A stretch of DNA of 64,000 bases from Pollutimonas harenae (GCF_004153685.1 NZ_SDQD01000001.1:620001-684000); one strand, 5' to 3'; positions 17,546-26,294 are shown, numbered from the stretch's first letter. Made by a program: numbers and translations. The notes: generated by a model not told the origin, from the letters alone.

Positions 17546-18777
17546 TCTGCATCCCCTTCGCACAGCGACCGCCATTTGCGGTTTACGTACAAGACTATGG
17601 CAACCCCTGCCACCATCAAGACAACAGGCAAGAGCCAGGTTGTAAGCGCGCCCGGCAACCATACCCGGTGAAACAGCGTTACACCCGGCCAAGCCGCGCC
17701 CGCCGTCAGCTGAGACTGATAATCCAAGGCCAGTATCAAGGCAAGAAACTCACACAGGAAAACGAACCCGGCAGCCGCCACGGCACAACCAATCACCCAT
17801 CCTGACAACACGCCCGACAATCGTGCGGTGCTGAAGCGCCCACGATTGCTGCTCCACCATTTGCCTATGCTGAACAGGCCCGCGGGCAGGAACATCATGA
17901 CCAGGACGAAAATCACGCCCTGGTATAGCAGCCAGGTTCGCGTCATGTCGGAAACCGCGTACCCGAAGAACGTCATGACCGCGGCACCCAGGGCAGGACC
18001 GAAGAAGGCACCGATTCCACCTATGTACGAGTTCAGGACCACCTGCGTCGACAAGGTCATGTCGAACAACACATAATTGGCGGCCTCGTTATTCATGGCC
18101 AGCAAGGCCCCGGCCAGCCCCGAGAAGGTCGCGGAAACGGTAAATACCAAGGTTCGCAGCCTGTGTACGTTGTAGCCCATGAACTTGAGCCTATGGCTGT
18201 TTTCGCGCAGGCCCAGGCACAATCGCCCGAGCGGAGTTCGCGTAAAGTAATACAAGAGGGCAATACCCAAGGCAACCCAAGCCAGGGTGAGGTAATACAC
18301 CTCGATCGACGTTCCAAAATTGAAGCCCCAGGCAGGCATGCGCATCGCCGATACGCCACCCTCGCCTCCGAAGATATCTTTCAGGTGAGGGGCGAGCGTA
18401 TGCAGCAGCTCGGCCAAAGCCAGCGTGATCATCGAAAAGTACACGCCACTACGTTGCGTTGAAAACCAACCCGCGACAAGGCCCAGCAAGCAACCAGCCA
18501 GCGCGCCCAGCAAGGGCATGAAGGGAGTGGGAAGCAGCCCGGTCTCGTCCAGCGCATTCATGCCATGTATGGTTGCAAAGGTCCCGATGGCGAAATAGGC
18601 GGCATGGCCGAACGAAAGCATCCCGCCTTGACCGGCCAGCACATTGAATGCACTGGCAAATAGCGCCGCAATCAGCATTTGAATGGCTGCATTGACCAAT
18701 GAGGTCGACAGGTAGAGCGGCAGGGCCAGCAGTACGGCGAAAAGCGCCGCCAGAACAAACAGTCGTGATAATTTCAT
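17542..18777 (-). CDS. livM: LIV-type ABC transporter permease (LivM)
   Basis: This 411-residue inner-membrane permease contains the LivM core (FNVLAGQGGMLSFGHAAYFA near residue 45, GLRENSHRLKFMGYNVHRLR near residue 190) and more than eight hydrophobic segments. It is longer than a standard LivM (about 330) because of two extra C-terminal membrane segments after the SIGKWW stretch, around residues 320-400. It starts 5 bases after livH and overlaps livG. With LivH it forms the channel. Confidence 0.9.
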   Translation of the reverse strand: MKLSRLFVLAALFAVLLALPLYLSTSLVNAAIQMLIAALFASAFNVLAGQGGMLSFGHAAYFAIGTFATIHGMNALDETGLLPTPFMPLLGALAGCLLGLVAGWFSTQRSGVYFSMITLALAELLHTLAPHLKDIFGGEGGVSAMRMPAWGFNFGTSIEVYYLTLAWVALGIALLYYFTRTPLGRLCLGLRENSHRLKFMGYNVHRLRTLVFTVSATFSGLAGALLAMNNEAANYVLFDMTLSTQVVLNSYIGGIGAFFGPALGAAVMTFFGYAVSDMTRTWLLYQGVIFVLVMMFLPAGLFSIGKWWSSNRGRFSTARLSGVLSGWVIGCAVAAAGFVFLCEFLALILALDYQSQLTAGAAWPGVTLFHRVWLPGALTTWLLPVVLMVAGVAIVLYVNRKWRSLCEGDAE

Positions 18778-18782
18778 GTGGT

Positions 18783-19727
18783 CTACTCCCGATCACCCAT
18801 AAGCCCCGATGGACGAATCAGCAGAACCAACAGCATCAGAAAGAACGGAATCGTGGCCGACAACGATGACACCTTAAGCGTCAGCAGACCTCCAATGTTC
18901 TCGGCCCATTCACCTGCACCAAAATAGCCAAACAAATCAGCGAGGCTGTAGTCGATACCCACGGCAAACGATGAGATAAGCCCGATCAGCAGTGATGCCA
19001 GCATGGCGCCTTCCAGCGATCCCAGGCCACCTACTACCACCACTACGAACACCAACACCCCGAGTTCCAGCGCCATATTGGGGTTGGTCGTGTAGAACGC
19101 ACCGGCTACCGCGCCCGCCAGGCCTGCCAGGCCTGCGCCGACCGCAAATACGCCCATGAAGACCATGGGTACGTTGTGTCCCAACGCCTCTACCATGCGT
19201 GGTTTGTATATGGCGGAACGCACCACTATGCCCACTCTGGTTTTGGTCAACAGGAGATAGATCAGCACGAACATCAAAATGGACGTACCGCCAATGAGGA
19301 GACGATAGAAGGGATAGTCTGCGCCGAAAACCGAGAACGCCGAGAAGGACAAAGATTCGGGTACACGGTAGTTGACGGGATAATTGCCGTAGAACAGCTT
19401 GATGACCTCGGCAATGATGAACGACACACCGAACGTAAGGAGCAGCTGATGGCCATGTCCGTAGCGATGCACGCGCCGCAACAGATAGCGCTCGACCAAT
19501 GCGCCCAGAACACCAACAATCAGCGGCGAAATAATGATCGCCGGCCAGAAGCCCAGCACTTTCTCAAGGCTGAATGCCAGATAAGCCCCGACCATATAAA
19601 ACGAAGTATGGGCGAAGTTCAGGACGCCCATCATTCCAAAGATCAGGGTCAACCCCGCTGACACCATGAACAGCAACAAGCCGTACACGGTACCGTTCAA
19701 TAGGGAAACCGTAAAAAATTCCATCAT
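18783..19727 (-). CDS. livH: LIV-type ABC transporter permease (LivH)
   Basis: This 314-residue permease begins with the LivH pattern LLNGTVYGLLLFMVSAGLTL followed by IFGMMGVLNFAHTSFYMVGA. The loop GIVVRSAIYKPRMVEALGHN near residue 168 contacts the ATPases. It lies 65 bases downstream of the binding-protein gene; a strong hairpin (19759-19783) fills that gap. It partners with LivM. Length and motifs are ordinary. Confidence 0.91.
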   Translation of the reverse strand: MMEFFTVSLLNGTVYGLLLFMVSAGLTLIFGMMGVLNFAHTSFYMVGAYLAFSLEKVLGFWPAIIISPLIVGVLGALVERYLLRRVHRYGHGHQLLLTFGVSFIIAEVIKLFYGNYPVNYRVPESLSFSAFSVFGADYPFYRLLIGGTSILMFVLIYLLLTKTRVGIVVRSAIYKPRMVEALGHNVPMVFMGVFAVGAGLAGLAGAVAGAFYTTNPNMALELGVLVFVVVVVGGLGSLEGAMLASLLIGLISSFAVGIDYSLADLFGYFGAGEWAENIGGLLTLKVSSLSATIPFFLMLLVLLIRPSGLMGDRE

Positions 19728-19758
19728 TGCACCTTTCTACCGCCACCATTTACCTTAC

Positions 19759-19783
19759 CGGCACCGGCGTGCAGCCGGTGCCG
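19759..19783. repeat. Intercistronic hairpin between binding-protein gene and livH
   Basis: CGGCACCGGC (19759-19768) and GCCGGTGCCG (19774-19783) form a perfect 10-bp stem with a 5-base loop. There is no T-run. Such hairpins after a binding-protein gene commonly protect the upstream mRNA so that the binding protein is made in excess over the permeases. Confidence 0.6.
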
Positions 19784-19792
19784 TACCCAGCA

Positions 19793-21031
19793 TCAGGCAG
19801 GACGCTTCATCTTGCAGGTTTTCTGCAGCGGATTCACTGCATCGGGGCCGGCGAACTGTGTCACAACTTCGAAGCCCATGGCGGTTTCGTCAGCCTTGTA
19901 CTTGGCTTCCTTGGTCACTTTGGACACCACGATAGGCAGAATCACCTGGTGGTCCTCTGCACGAATTGAGGTTTCACCCACAGGGGTAGTGAGCTTAACC
20001 TTCTCGAGATTCAGCGCAAGCTTGGCCATGTTCAGCTGGCCATCCTCGGGAGGCGTGGCTTTCAATGCTTCGGCAAGCATCCGAATGCCAAATACGGTTT
20101 GCGGTTCGATATAGGTAGGATAGTGCCCCGTCTCGGCTTTGTACTCTTCGCCAAATTTCTCGGCTTCCGGGCTGGCAGACATGTTGTAGGCATTCGCTAT
20201 GTAATGGCCCAACGCCGTTTCACCGGCATTGGCCAGATTGCCCGGCTGATCCAGGAATACCGTGCCGAATCGCACGTCAAGGCCTGCCCCACGAGTTGCC
20301 TTCATCAATAGCAACAAGTCATTGGACCAGTTGCCGGTAATGACCGTCTGAGCACCGCTCGCCTTGATCTTGCTGGCATAGGGCGAAAAATCTTGAATGC
20401 GGTTGACATCGTGCAGTGTGCTTTCCACCACTTCATATCCACCCTCTTTGGCGAAGTCCTGGATGGAAGTCTGCATATCGTTGCCCCAGGAATAGTTCTG
20501 GTTCATCGAATAAACCTTGGTGCCCAGATCGCCCGCCTCTTTCATGGCCTTGACCAATGCCTTGACCCGTATGGGTGCGTTGGTCGTGAAGCGGAAGTGA
20601 TAAAAGTGGCATTTGTCGCCTGTCAGTTCAAGCGCCTCACCACCCATGTTCAGGAACAGCACTTCTTTGCCCGGGTTACGTATATTGTATTTACGGACAT
20701 CTTCGGTAATTTGCCCGGACACAGCAGAGGAAGATCCTTGAATAATGATGCGGGCGCCGTCGGCAATGGCCGCTTTGACCTTGTCTGACGCCCCCGCGGG
20801 GCCGCCCTGATTATCGTACTCGGCAATCTGGATGGCTTCGCCATTCCAGCCGCCGGCTTCGTTCAGTTGCTGAAGACCGTAGTTGGCCGCGGTGCGGTAC
20901 ATCAGACCGGTGGAGGCCTGGGCTCCGGACAACGTTTCAACCAAGGCGATCTTCAAAGGAGCGGCCTGGGCGGAGGCCATCGCAACCATGCCGCAGGCTG
21001 AAAGCGCCACAGCCAGTTTGGTAAAGTTCAT
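19793..21031 (-). CDS. LIV-type periplasmic substrate-binding protein
   Basis: This is a 412-residue type 1 periplasmic binding protein with a signal peptide (MNFTKLAVALSACGMVAMAS, cleavage near AQA-AP). The family opening LKIALVETLSGAQASTGLMY is at residues 26-45. It heads the ten-gene operon and determines what the LIV-type importer takes up. It is longer than true Leu/Ile/Val-binding proteins (about 370 residues) and resembles the broader group that binds aromatic or aliphatic acids, amides and polyols, so amino acid specificity should not be assumed. The promoter region upstream carries a perfect inverted repeat at 21099-21128. Confidence 0.88.
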   Translation of the reverse strand: MNFTKLAVALSACGMVAMASAQAAPLKIALVETLSGAQASTGLMYRTAANYGLQQLNEAGGWNGEAIQIAEYDNQGGPAGASDKVKAAIADGARIIIQGSSSAVSGQITEDVRKYNIRNPGKEVLFLNMGGEALELTGDKCHFYHFRFTTNAPIRVKALVKAMKEAGDLGTKVYSMNQNYSWGNDMQTSIQDFAKEGGYEVVESTLHDVNRIQDFSPYASKIKASGAQTVITGNWSNDLLLLMKATRGAGLDVRFGTVFLDQPGNLANAGETALGHYIANAYNMSASPEAEKFGEEYKAETGHYPTYIEPQTVFGIRMLAEALKATPPEDGQLNMAKLALNLEKVKLTTPVGETSIRAEDHQVILPIVVSKVTKEAKYKADETAMGFEVVTQFAGPDAVNPLQKTCKMKRPA

Positions 21032-21098
21032 ACTTGTATCTCCTGTTCTCTTTAAAAATGGGTCATACGCTGGGCATCACCCTTCTGATTTTTCTAAA

Positions 21099-21128
21099 TG
21101 TCTGATAACATTTTCAACTTATCAGACA
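21099..21128. promoter_or_regulatory. Perfect 10-bp inverted repeat, probable operator
   Basis: TGTCTGATAA (21099-21108) and TTATCAGACA (21119-21128) are exact inverted repeats separated by 10 bases. They lie between the divergent starts of the ten-gene operon (21031) and the SDR (21271). The regulator is probably the GntR/FCD protein encoded at 22076, immediately downstream of that SDR. The repeat is seen directly; the assignment is inferred. Confidence 0.65.
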
Positions 21129-21270
21129 AGCTGCAGCGAAATTCTACGTATGCAAAAAACCCGTGTCAAAGCTCAGCCTGTATAAATTCATCCTGTTTTG
21201 CTAAGCACTTGTATTTTTCTTTTTAAAACAATAGCTTATATAGGATAGGTATTAACCCTAGCTATAAAAA

Positions 21271-21999
21271 ATGATAACTTTTAACGAGAAAACCATACTC
21301 ATCACTGGCGCCGCCGGAGGCATAGGTCGCGCTGCGGCAAAGAAAATGGCGGCCTTAGGAGCCGACGTTGCCATCAGTGATGTCAACCTCGATGCGGTCC
21401 AGGCCGTGCAAAAAGAAATCGGCGCATCGGCCAGCGCCTATTGCACCGACGTCTCTGACGCACAATCCTGCAAGCAGACCGCCGCAGAAGTGGCGCAACG
21501 TTACGGCAAGATCGATCACCTGGTGCACTGCGCCGGTATCTATCCTGAAAAACAAGTCGCCGATATGACGCAGGATGATTGGCGACGTTTGATGAGCATC
21601 AATCTGGACGGCACCTTTCACATGTGCCAGGCTGTTTTGCCTTATTTGGCCGAGAACAGTTCCATCGTCAATCTGGCTTCCTTGGCTGGCCATCGCGGCA
21701 GCCACTCTCACGCCCACTACTCCGCCTCGAAAGGCGCCGTAAGCAGCCTGAGCAAGAGTCTGGCACTCGAACTGGCTCCCAAGACCCGTGTGAACATTGT
21801 GTCTCCCGGCATCATCGACACAGCCATGGCGTCCAGCCTGATGCAGCAAAAAGGCCAGGCCCTGCTCGACGCCACGCCGCTCAAGCGCTTCGGCAGTGCC
21901 GATGAAGTCGCCGGCGTCATAATGTTTCTGTGTTCCGAGCTCGCCAGTTTTGTGAACGGAGAAACCATACACGTCAACGGCGGCTTATATATTGTCTGA
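21271..21999 (+). CDS. Short-chain dehydrogenase/reductase
   Basis: This is a 242-residue classical SDR. The motif ITGAAGGIGRAAAKKM is near residue 11, HCAGIYP is near residue 87 (replacing the usual NNAG), and the catalytic YSASK is near residue 150. An aspartate in AISDVNLDAV indicates NAD(H). It is divergent from the ten-gene operon and followed by the GntR/FCD regulator; with the operon's own SDR it could provide two successive oxidations of the imported compound. Substrate unknown. Confidence 0.87.
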   Translation: MITFNEKTILITGAAGGIGRAAAKKMAALGADVAISDVNLDAVQAVQKEIGASASAYCTDVSDAQSCKQTAAEVAQRYGKIDHLVHCAGIYPEKQVADMTQDDWRRLMSINLDGTFHMCQAVLPYLAENSSIVNLASLAGHRGSHSHAHYSASKGAVSSLSKSLALELAPKTRVNIVSPGIIDTAMASSLMQQKGQALLDATPLKRFGSADEVAGVIMFLCSELASFVNGETIHVNGGLYIV

Positions 22000-22075
22000 C
22001 CGCGGCATAGTCCAAACGCCTGCATCCCGGCCGACTAGAGCCTGACATGACAACAGAACGAGATATAAACATTAC

Positions 22076-22801
22076 ATGGACGATACTTCCTCCTCCGGAC
22101 CGACGCCCTCTCTTACCATGCCTATTGTCGAATGGCTCACCCAAGAGATAGAACAACAACGCCTGAAACCAGGTGACAAACTACCCAGTGAAAAGCAACT
22201 CGGCGAGCAGTTTTCCGTCAGCCGCTCAGTCGTTCGCGAAGCGGTATCGCAACTGAAGTCCGAAGGGTTGGTGAGTTCACAACAAGGGCGTGGCGTGTTC
22301 GTGAACGAACGAGGAGCAAGGCAGACATTCAGGCTGGATCCCACCCGTCTGGACGACAAGGAAGATGTCGCTTATGTGCTTGAGCTGCTGATCGCAATTG
22401 AAGGGGCTGCCGCCCGACTTGCGGCCTTGCGCCGAACTCCCCAAGACCTGAAAAACATCAAGCGGGCACTGATAGGTATGGAATACGCCATTGCCAACGA
22501 CCAGCTTGGCGATACCGAAGACTATGCCTTTCATCAAGCTATCGTTGATGCAGCACAAAACCCCCACTTCATTGCGCTTAACGAATACTTGGAGCAGCAC
22601 GTCAGGCACCTGATCCGCAGTGCGCGCAGCAATACGGCGCAGTATCACCAGGACCTGGTGGAAGAGGTGCAAAAGGAACATCAAGCCGTCGTGCGGGCCA
22701 TTGAAGCCCAGGATCCCGATGCAGCGGCCCACGCAGCCGAAACCCATTTGCGCAAGGCAGCGGAACGCCTGAACACTTATCTGGCCTTCCCGCCTGCCTG
22801 A
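22076..22801 (+). CDS. GntR-family (FadR subfamily, FCD domain) transcriptional regulator
   Basis: This is a 241-residue regulator. The winged helix-turn-helix spans residues 15-78 (LPSEKQLGEQFSVSRSVVRE is the classic GntR core), and the FCD domain contains EDYAFHQAIVDAAQNPHF and HAAETHLRKAAERL. It follows the SDR by 76 bases in the same direction. It probably binds the inverted repeat at 21099-21128 and controls both the SDR and the divergent ten-gene operon. The effector is likely an intermediate of that pathway. Confidence 0.89.
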   Translation: MDDTSSSGPTPSLTMPIVEWLTQEIEQQRLKPGDKLPSEKQLGEQFSVSRSVVREAVSQLKSEGLVSSQQGRGVFVNERGARQTFRLDPTRLDDKEDVAYVLELLIAIEGAAARLAALRRTPQDLKNIKRALIGMEYAIANDQLGDTEDYAFHQAIVDAAQNPHFIALNEYLEQHVRHLIRSARSNTAQYHQDLVEEVQKEHQAVVRAIEAQDPDAAAHAAETHLRKAAERLNTYLAFPPA

Positions 22802-22856
22802 CTGTTGCTCTGACACCGCGATGGCTACCAGCGAGATGTCAGGGCAGGCGCAAGGT

Positions 22857-24452
22857 TCAGGCCTGCGCGTCCTGCAATATCATGTCGGCGCCCTTCTCGG
22901 CCACCATCATGACGGCCGCCTGGGTATTGCCTGACACCATCAGCGGCATGACGGACGCATCGACCACCCGCACACCATCCATACCCCTGATGCGCAGGCG
23001 TGGATCTGTGACCGCCTTGTCGTCATTACCCATCCGGCAGGTACCGATGGGATGGTAGATGGTCTGGCCGGTCTGCCGCGCAAACTCCAGCCATTCGTCG
23101 AAAGTGTCGACCTCTTTGCCCGGATTCATTTCATACGACACATACCTCTGCATGGCCGGCTGGCCCACAATGCGCCGCGCCAGTTGCATGCCTTTGACAA
23201 GAGATTCGCGGTCGGCGGCCGCATCGAGAAAATTGGGCCGGATGGCCGGGCCATCAAGTGGGTTCGGAGATTTGATATGTATGGTGCCACGCGACTCGGG
23301 GCGAAGCTGGGCTACCCCTATCGTCATGCCTGGCTCTTTATCGAGCACGCGATTGGCTGCATTGGCATAGCTTGCATGTACGAAAAAATATTGCACATCC
23401 GGAGTCTGGAGTTGTTCGGACGTTTTTACGAAACCATGGACCAGTCCGGTCCCCAGTGTCAGTATTCCTTTGCGCTGCAGATAGTAGCGTGCAACCTGGC
23501 AAGCCAATGGCAGCCCGCGCGACATTTCGTTGAGTGTGGTCGTGTTCTGCGCCCGCCAGTTCATGCGGGTAGCAAAGTGATCAATGTAGTTGGCACCTAC
23601 ACCTTCCAGACCATGCGCCAGCGGAATACCTTGCGCCCGAATAACATCGGGGTCACCCACGCCTGACAGTTCCAGTAACTGCGGCGTCTGGATGGCACCC
23701 AGACACAGCAGGGTTTCACGCTTTGCCTTGACGGAGATTTCTTGTCCGTCTTTGCGATACACCAGACCAACACAGCGCTTGCCTTCAAGAATCAAGCGCA
23801 GAACATGAGCGTTGGATTCGATAGACAGATTCTTGCGCTGGCGCGCGGAGTTCAAGTAACCCTCGACAATACTCCAGCGCCTGCCCTTGTGCTGCACGAC
23901 CTGATAATAGCCAAAGCCCTCTTGATCACCATCGTTATAGTCGTCGTTCCAGCGCTGACCGTCTTCCTTGGCCGCTTGCAAGAAGGCATCCGATATCGGA
24001 AAGCGCTCGGCAACCTGCTCCAGGTGCATGGGCCCGTTATTGCCTCGAGCCTCGCCACCCCCAGCGTAGTTTTCGAGTTTGCAAAAATACGGTTCAACCT
24101 GATCGTAGCCCCACCCCTGTGCGCCTGCGGCTTGCCAGGCATCGTAATCCTGCGCCTGGCCCCGAACATAAATCATGCCATTGATCAGTGTGGAGCCTCC
24201 TAGCCCCTTGCCGCGCGGTACTGCGATGGTACGGCCATGAACGTTCTCTTCTGGCTCGGTCTGAAATCCCCAGTTGAAGCGGGGATTGACCATTAGCTTG
24301 CTGAAGCCGGCCGGTATATGCACCCACATCGAGCTAGCATCCTGACCGGCTTCGACCAGTAAGACGCGGTATCGGCCATCGGCCGACAGGCGATTGGCAA
24401 GTATGCAGCCTGCAGTACCGCCCCCCGCAATGATGTAGTCGTAGTCAGCCAT
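22857..24452 (-). CDS. GMC-family FAD-dependent oxidoreductase (choline/alcohol dehydrogenase-like)
   Basis: This is a 531-residue flavoenzyme. The FAD-binding motif IIAGGGTAGCILANRLS is at residues 7-23, GMC signature 1 is near GRTIAVPRGKGLGGSTLING, signature 2 is near LCLGAIQTPQLLELSGVG, and the catalytic histidine is in YHPIGTCRMG with the partner Asn in SGNTQAAV. It oxidises a primary alcohol or polyol to an aldehyde, likely passing electrons to the respiratory chain. It follows the AroE-like gene by three bases on the same strand. The name betA should not be applied without data. Confidence 0.9.
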   Translation of the reverse strand: MADYDYIIAGGGTAGCILANRLSADGRYRVLLVEAGQDASSMWVHIPAGFSKLMVNPRFNWGFQTEPEENVHGRTIAVPRGKGLGGSTLINGMIYVRGQAQDYDAWQAAGAQGWGYDQVEPYFCKLENYAGGGEARGNNGPMHLEQVAERFPISDAFLQAAKEDGQRWNDDYNDGDQEGFGYYQVVQHKGRRWSIVEGYLNSARQRKNLSIESNAHVLRLILEGKRCVGLVYRKDGQEISVKAKRETLLCLGAIQTPQLLELSGVGDPDVIRAQGIPLAHGLEGVGANYIDHFATRMNWRAQNTTTLNEMSRGLPLACQVARYYLQRKGILTLGTGLVHGFVKTSEQLQTPDVQYFFVHASYANAANRVLDKEPGMTIGVAQLRPESRGTIHIKSPNPLDGPAIRPNFLDAAADRESLVKGMQLARRIVGQPAMQRYVSYEMNPGKEVDTFDEWLEFARQTGQTIYHPIGTCRMGNDDKAVTDPRLRIRGMDGVRVVDASVMPLMVSGNTQAAVMMVAEKGADMILQDAQA

Positions 24453-24455
24453 GGC

Positions 24456-25259
24456 TTATTTCGAGTTTGATACGCCCAGGAACTCGGCCATCAGCTCAAT
24501 CTGGCTGGCCAGCATCGGCGCTCCGTAATGCACGGCGCAACCTCGTTTGCGGGCGGCGAGCAGCAGCGCGGTTTCTTCGGGCTGCATGATCACCTCGCAC
24601 ACCAGTTGGCCGGCGTCCAGTTTGTTGACATCCATGGGGAGGGCATCACCCTCTTTCAAGCCCAGAGAGGTTGCATTGACGACCAAGTCGTGACCAGAAG
24701 GATCGGCGGTGCCGATATCAATGTGGGCCTGTGGATGGATGTCGAGAATGCGGGCCTTGAGGTCTTCGGCCTTGGCAACGGTACGGTTAGCGATGGTCAG
24801 GCGACTGACCCCATACTGCACCAGGCCAAAGGCGATGGCATTGGCTGCGCCGCCAGCGCCCGCCATATAGGCCGATTTGCCTTTGATATCGTGGCCGCCT
24901 GATTGCAGGCCACGCACAAAACCTTCGCCATCCAGCATATGGGCTGTTAGCCGACCGTTGGGTTCACGACGCACCACATTGGCGGCGCCAATCTTCCGGG
25001 TGGTATCGGACGCGTCATCGCATAACTCCAATACCGCCGTTTTATGCGGCACGGTGACAATAAGGCCAACCAGGTTTTCCAGCTTGCGCAGTCCGTCCAG
25101 CACGGTAGCCAGATTATCGGGCGTGGCATGAAAAGGCACCAATACGCCATCGTAGTTGGCACGCGCGAAATGTTCGTTCATGCGCTGCGGGGTTTTCACA
25201 TGATGGATGGGGTCCGCAAGGATCCCGAACAGCTTTGTCTCGCCTGTAATTTGTCTCAT
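24456..25259 (-). CDS. Shikimate dehydrogenase-like protein (AroE paralogue)
   Basis: This 267-residue NAD(P)-dependent enzyme has the AroE fold. It keeps the catalytic lysine in TVPHKTAVLEL near residue 70, the dinucleotide motif AGAGGAANAIAFGL near residue 132, and NATSLGL near residue 207. The substrate-binding SKSP of AroE reads VKTP, and the VYNP motif reads IMQP. These changes suggest a paralogue acting on quinate, a shikimate analogue or another polyol acid rather than the biosynthetic enzyme. It is co-transcribed with a GMC oxidoreductase and divergent from a GntR regulator and a LIV importer, which favours a catabolic role. Confidence 0.82.
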   Translation of the reverse strand: MRQITGETKLFGILADPIHHVKTPQRMNEHFARANYDGVLVPFHATPDNLATVLDGLRKLENLVGLIVTVPHKTAVLELCDDASDTTRKIGAANVVRREPNGRLTAHMLDGEGFVRGLQSGGHDIKGKSAYMAGAGGAANAIAFGLVQYGVSRLTIANRTVAKAEDLKARILDIHPQAHIDIGTADPSGHDLVVNATSLGLKEGDALPMDVNKLDAGQLVCEVIMQPEETALLLAARKRGCAVHYGAPMLASQIELMAEFLGVSNSK

Positions 25260-25328
25260 GATCTGGTCCCCATATTTCTATTCGATTATTGTGCCCCTGG
25301 ACAGGGCAGCGTACAAAGCGCATATTAA

Positions 25329-25342
25329 GATATATGATATAC
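25329..25342. promoter_or_regulatory. AT-rich operator-like motif shared with 26221-26232
   Basis: The minus strand of 25330-25341 reads TATATCATATAT, identical to the plus strand at 26221-26232. It lies between the divergent AroE-like gene (start 25259) and the GntR gene (start 25408), about 70 bases from each. It is a likely binding site for that regulator. Confidence 0.5.
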
Positions 25343-25407
25343 AACGTAAATGCGGTATTGCAAATTGAATCCAGATAAAATCTGATTAATTTTCTTAATG
25401 AGTTCCT

Positions 25408-26148
25408 ATGTCCAGTCTGAAACCTGTCAAAAGGGAAAACCTTTCCGTAAAGGTTTACAAGCAGATACGCGAGGCACTTATCAATGGACAATACGAACCT
25501 GGCGAACGGTTGGTCATCGGCGAGCTTGCACGTGAAATGGGGGTGTCCATCACGCCCGTGCGCGAGGCCATTTTTCGGCTGATTAGTGAACAAGGTCTGG
25601 AAATGCAGGCCGCAACCGCCGTATATGTGCCATTTGTAAACTCCGCTCGCCTTGCCGAAATCCAGCAGATCCGCTTTCATCTTGAAGGCATGGGCGCTGC
25701 CGAGGCCGCACGCCAGATCAGCACCAAAGAGCTCGACGATCTGACGGCCCTGCAAGCCGAATTCATCAGTCTGACCTCCACCAACCCTGGCCGGGCGAGT
25801 TACCTGAACCGCAAGTTTCATTTCGCCATCCTTGAAGCCAGTCGTATGCCGACGCTGATCAGCACGGTCGAAACATTCTGGGTCATCACCGGCCCCATAT
25901 TGAAGATATTCCACGTCAAGACCTCGGGGCTCGATTATTCGGATCGACAGCATCGCCACGAAGCCGTGCTCGACGCCCTTAAAGCCCGCGATCCCGAAGC
26001 AGCCACCCGAGCCATCCAGGCAGACATGACCTGGGGCGGAAAAATAATGGTTGACTGGCTGGCAGAGCGGGAAGCCGAGCAAGCCCTGGCCAACGACGAA
26101 GCAAACAGTCACAACCCCTGTACGCCCAGAGCATCCTGCAAGCGCTAG
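25408..26148 (+). CDS. GntR-family (FadR subfamily, FCD domain) transcriptional regulator
   Basis: This 246-residue regulator has a winged helix-turn-helix at residues 10-75 (ELAREMGVSITPVREAIFRL) and an FCD domain (NRKFHFAILEASRMPTL, HRHEAVLDALKARDPEAATR). It resembles the regulator at 9058 in layout and in residues around the FCD histidines. It lies between the GMC/AroE-like operon and the second LIV transporter operon and probably controls both through the shared TATATCATATAT motif. The ligand is unknown. Confidence 0.88.
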   Translation: MSSLKPVKRENLSVKVYKQIREALINGQYEPGERLVIGELAREMGVSITPVREAIFRLISEQGLEMQAATAVYVPFVNSARLAEIQQIRFHLEGMGAAEAARQISTKELDDLTALQAEFISLTSTNPGRASYLNRKFHFAILEASRMPTLISTVETFWVITGPILKIFHVKTSGLDYSDRQHRHEAVLDALKARDPEAATRAIQADMTWGGKIMVDWLAEREAEQALANDEANSHNPCTPRASCKR

Positions 26149-26219
26149 GGGAAATTCCCGATTCGCTGGTGTGCCTCCATAACTAGAATGATCTAGGACA
26201 AAGTTTGTTCCTGAAGAAC

Positions 26220-26233
26220 ATATATCATATATT
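26220..26233. promoter_or_regulatory. AT-rich operator-like motif upstream of the second LIV operon
   Basis: TATATCATATAT at 26221-26232 repeats exactly, on the opposite strand, the motif at 25330-25341. It lies 62 bases upstream of the binding-protein start at 26295. Likely operator of the GntR protein encoded at 25408. Confidence 0.5.
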
Positions 26234-26294
26234 TTCAGACAAGGATACAGACCTGATCCCCTGACACCCATACACTAAAGCAAGGAGCCTACAT

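Noticed and set aside
25114-26271. 385-codon open frame on the minus strand across the GntR gene
   Set aside because: It covers the GntR gene in antisense and runs through the divergent promoter region; composition is unlike a real protein.
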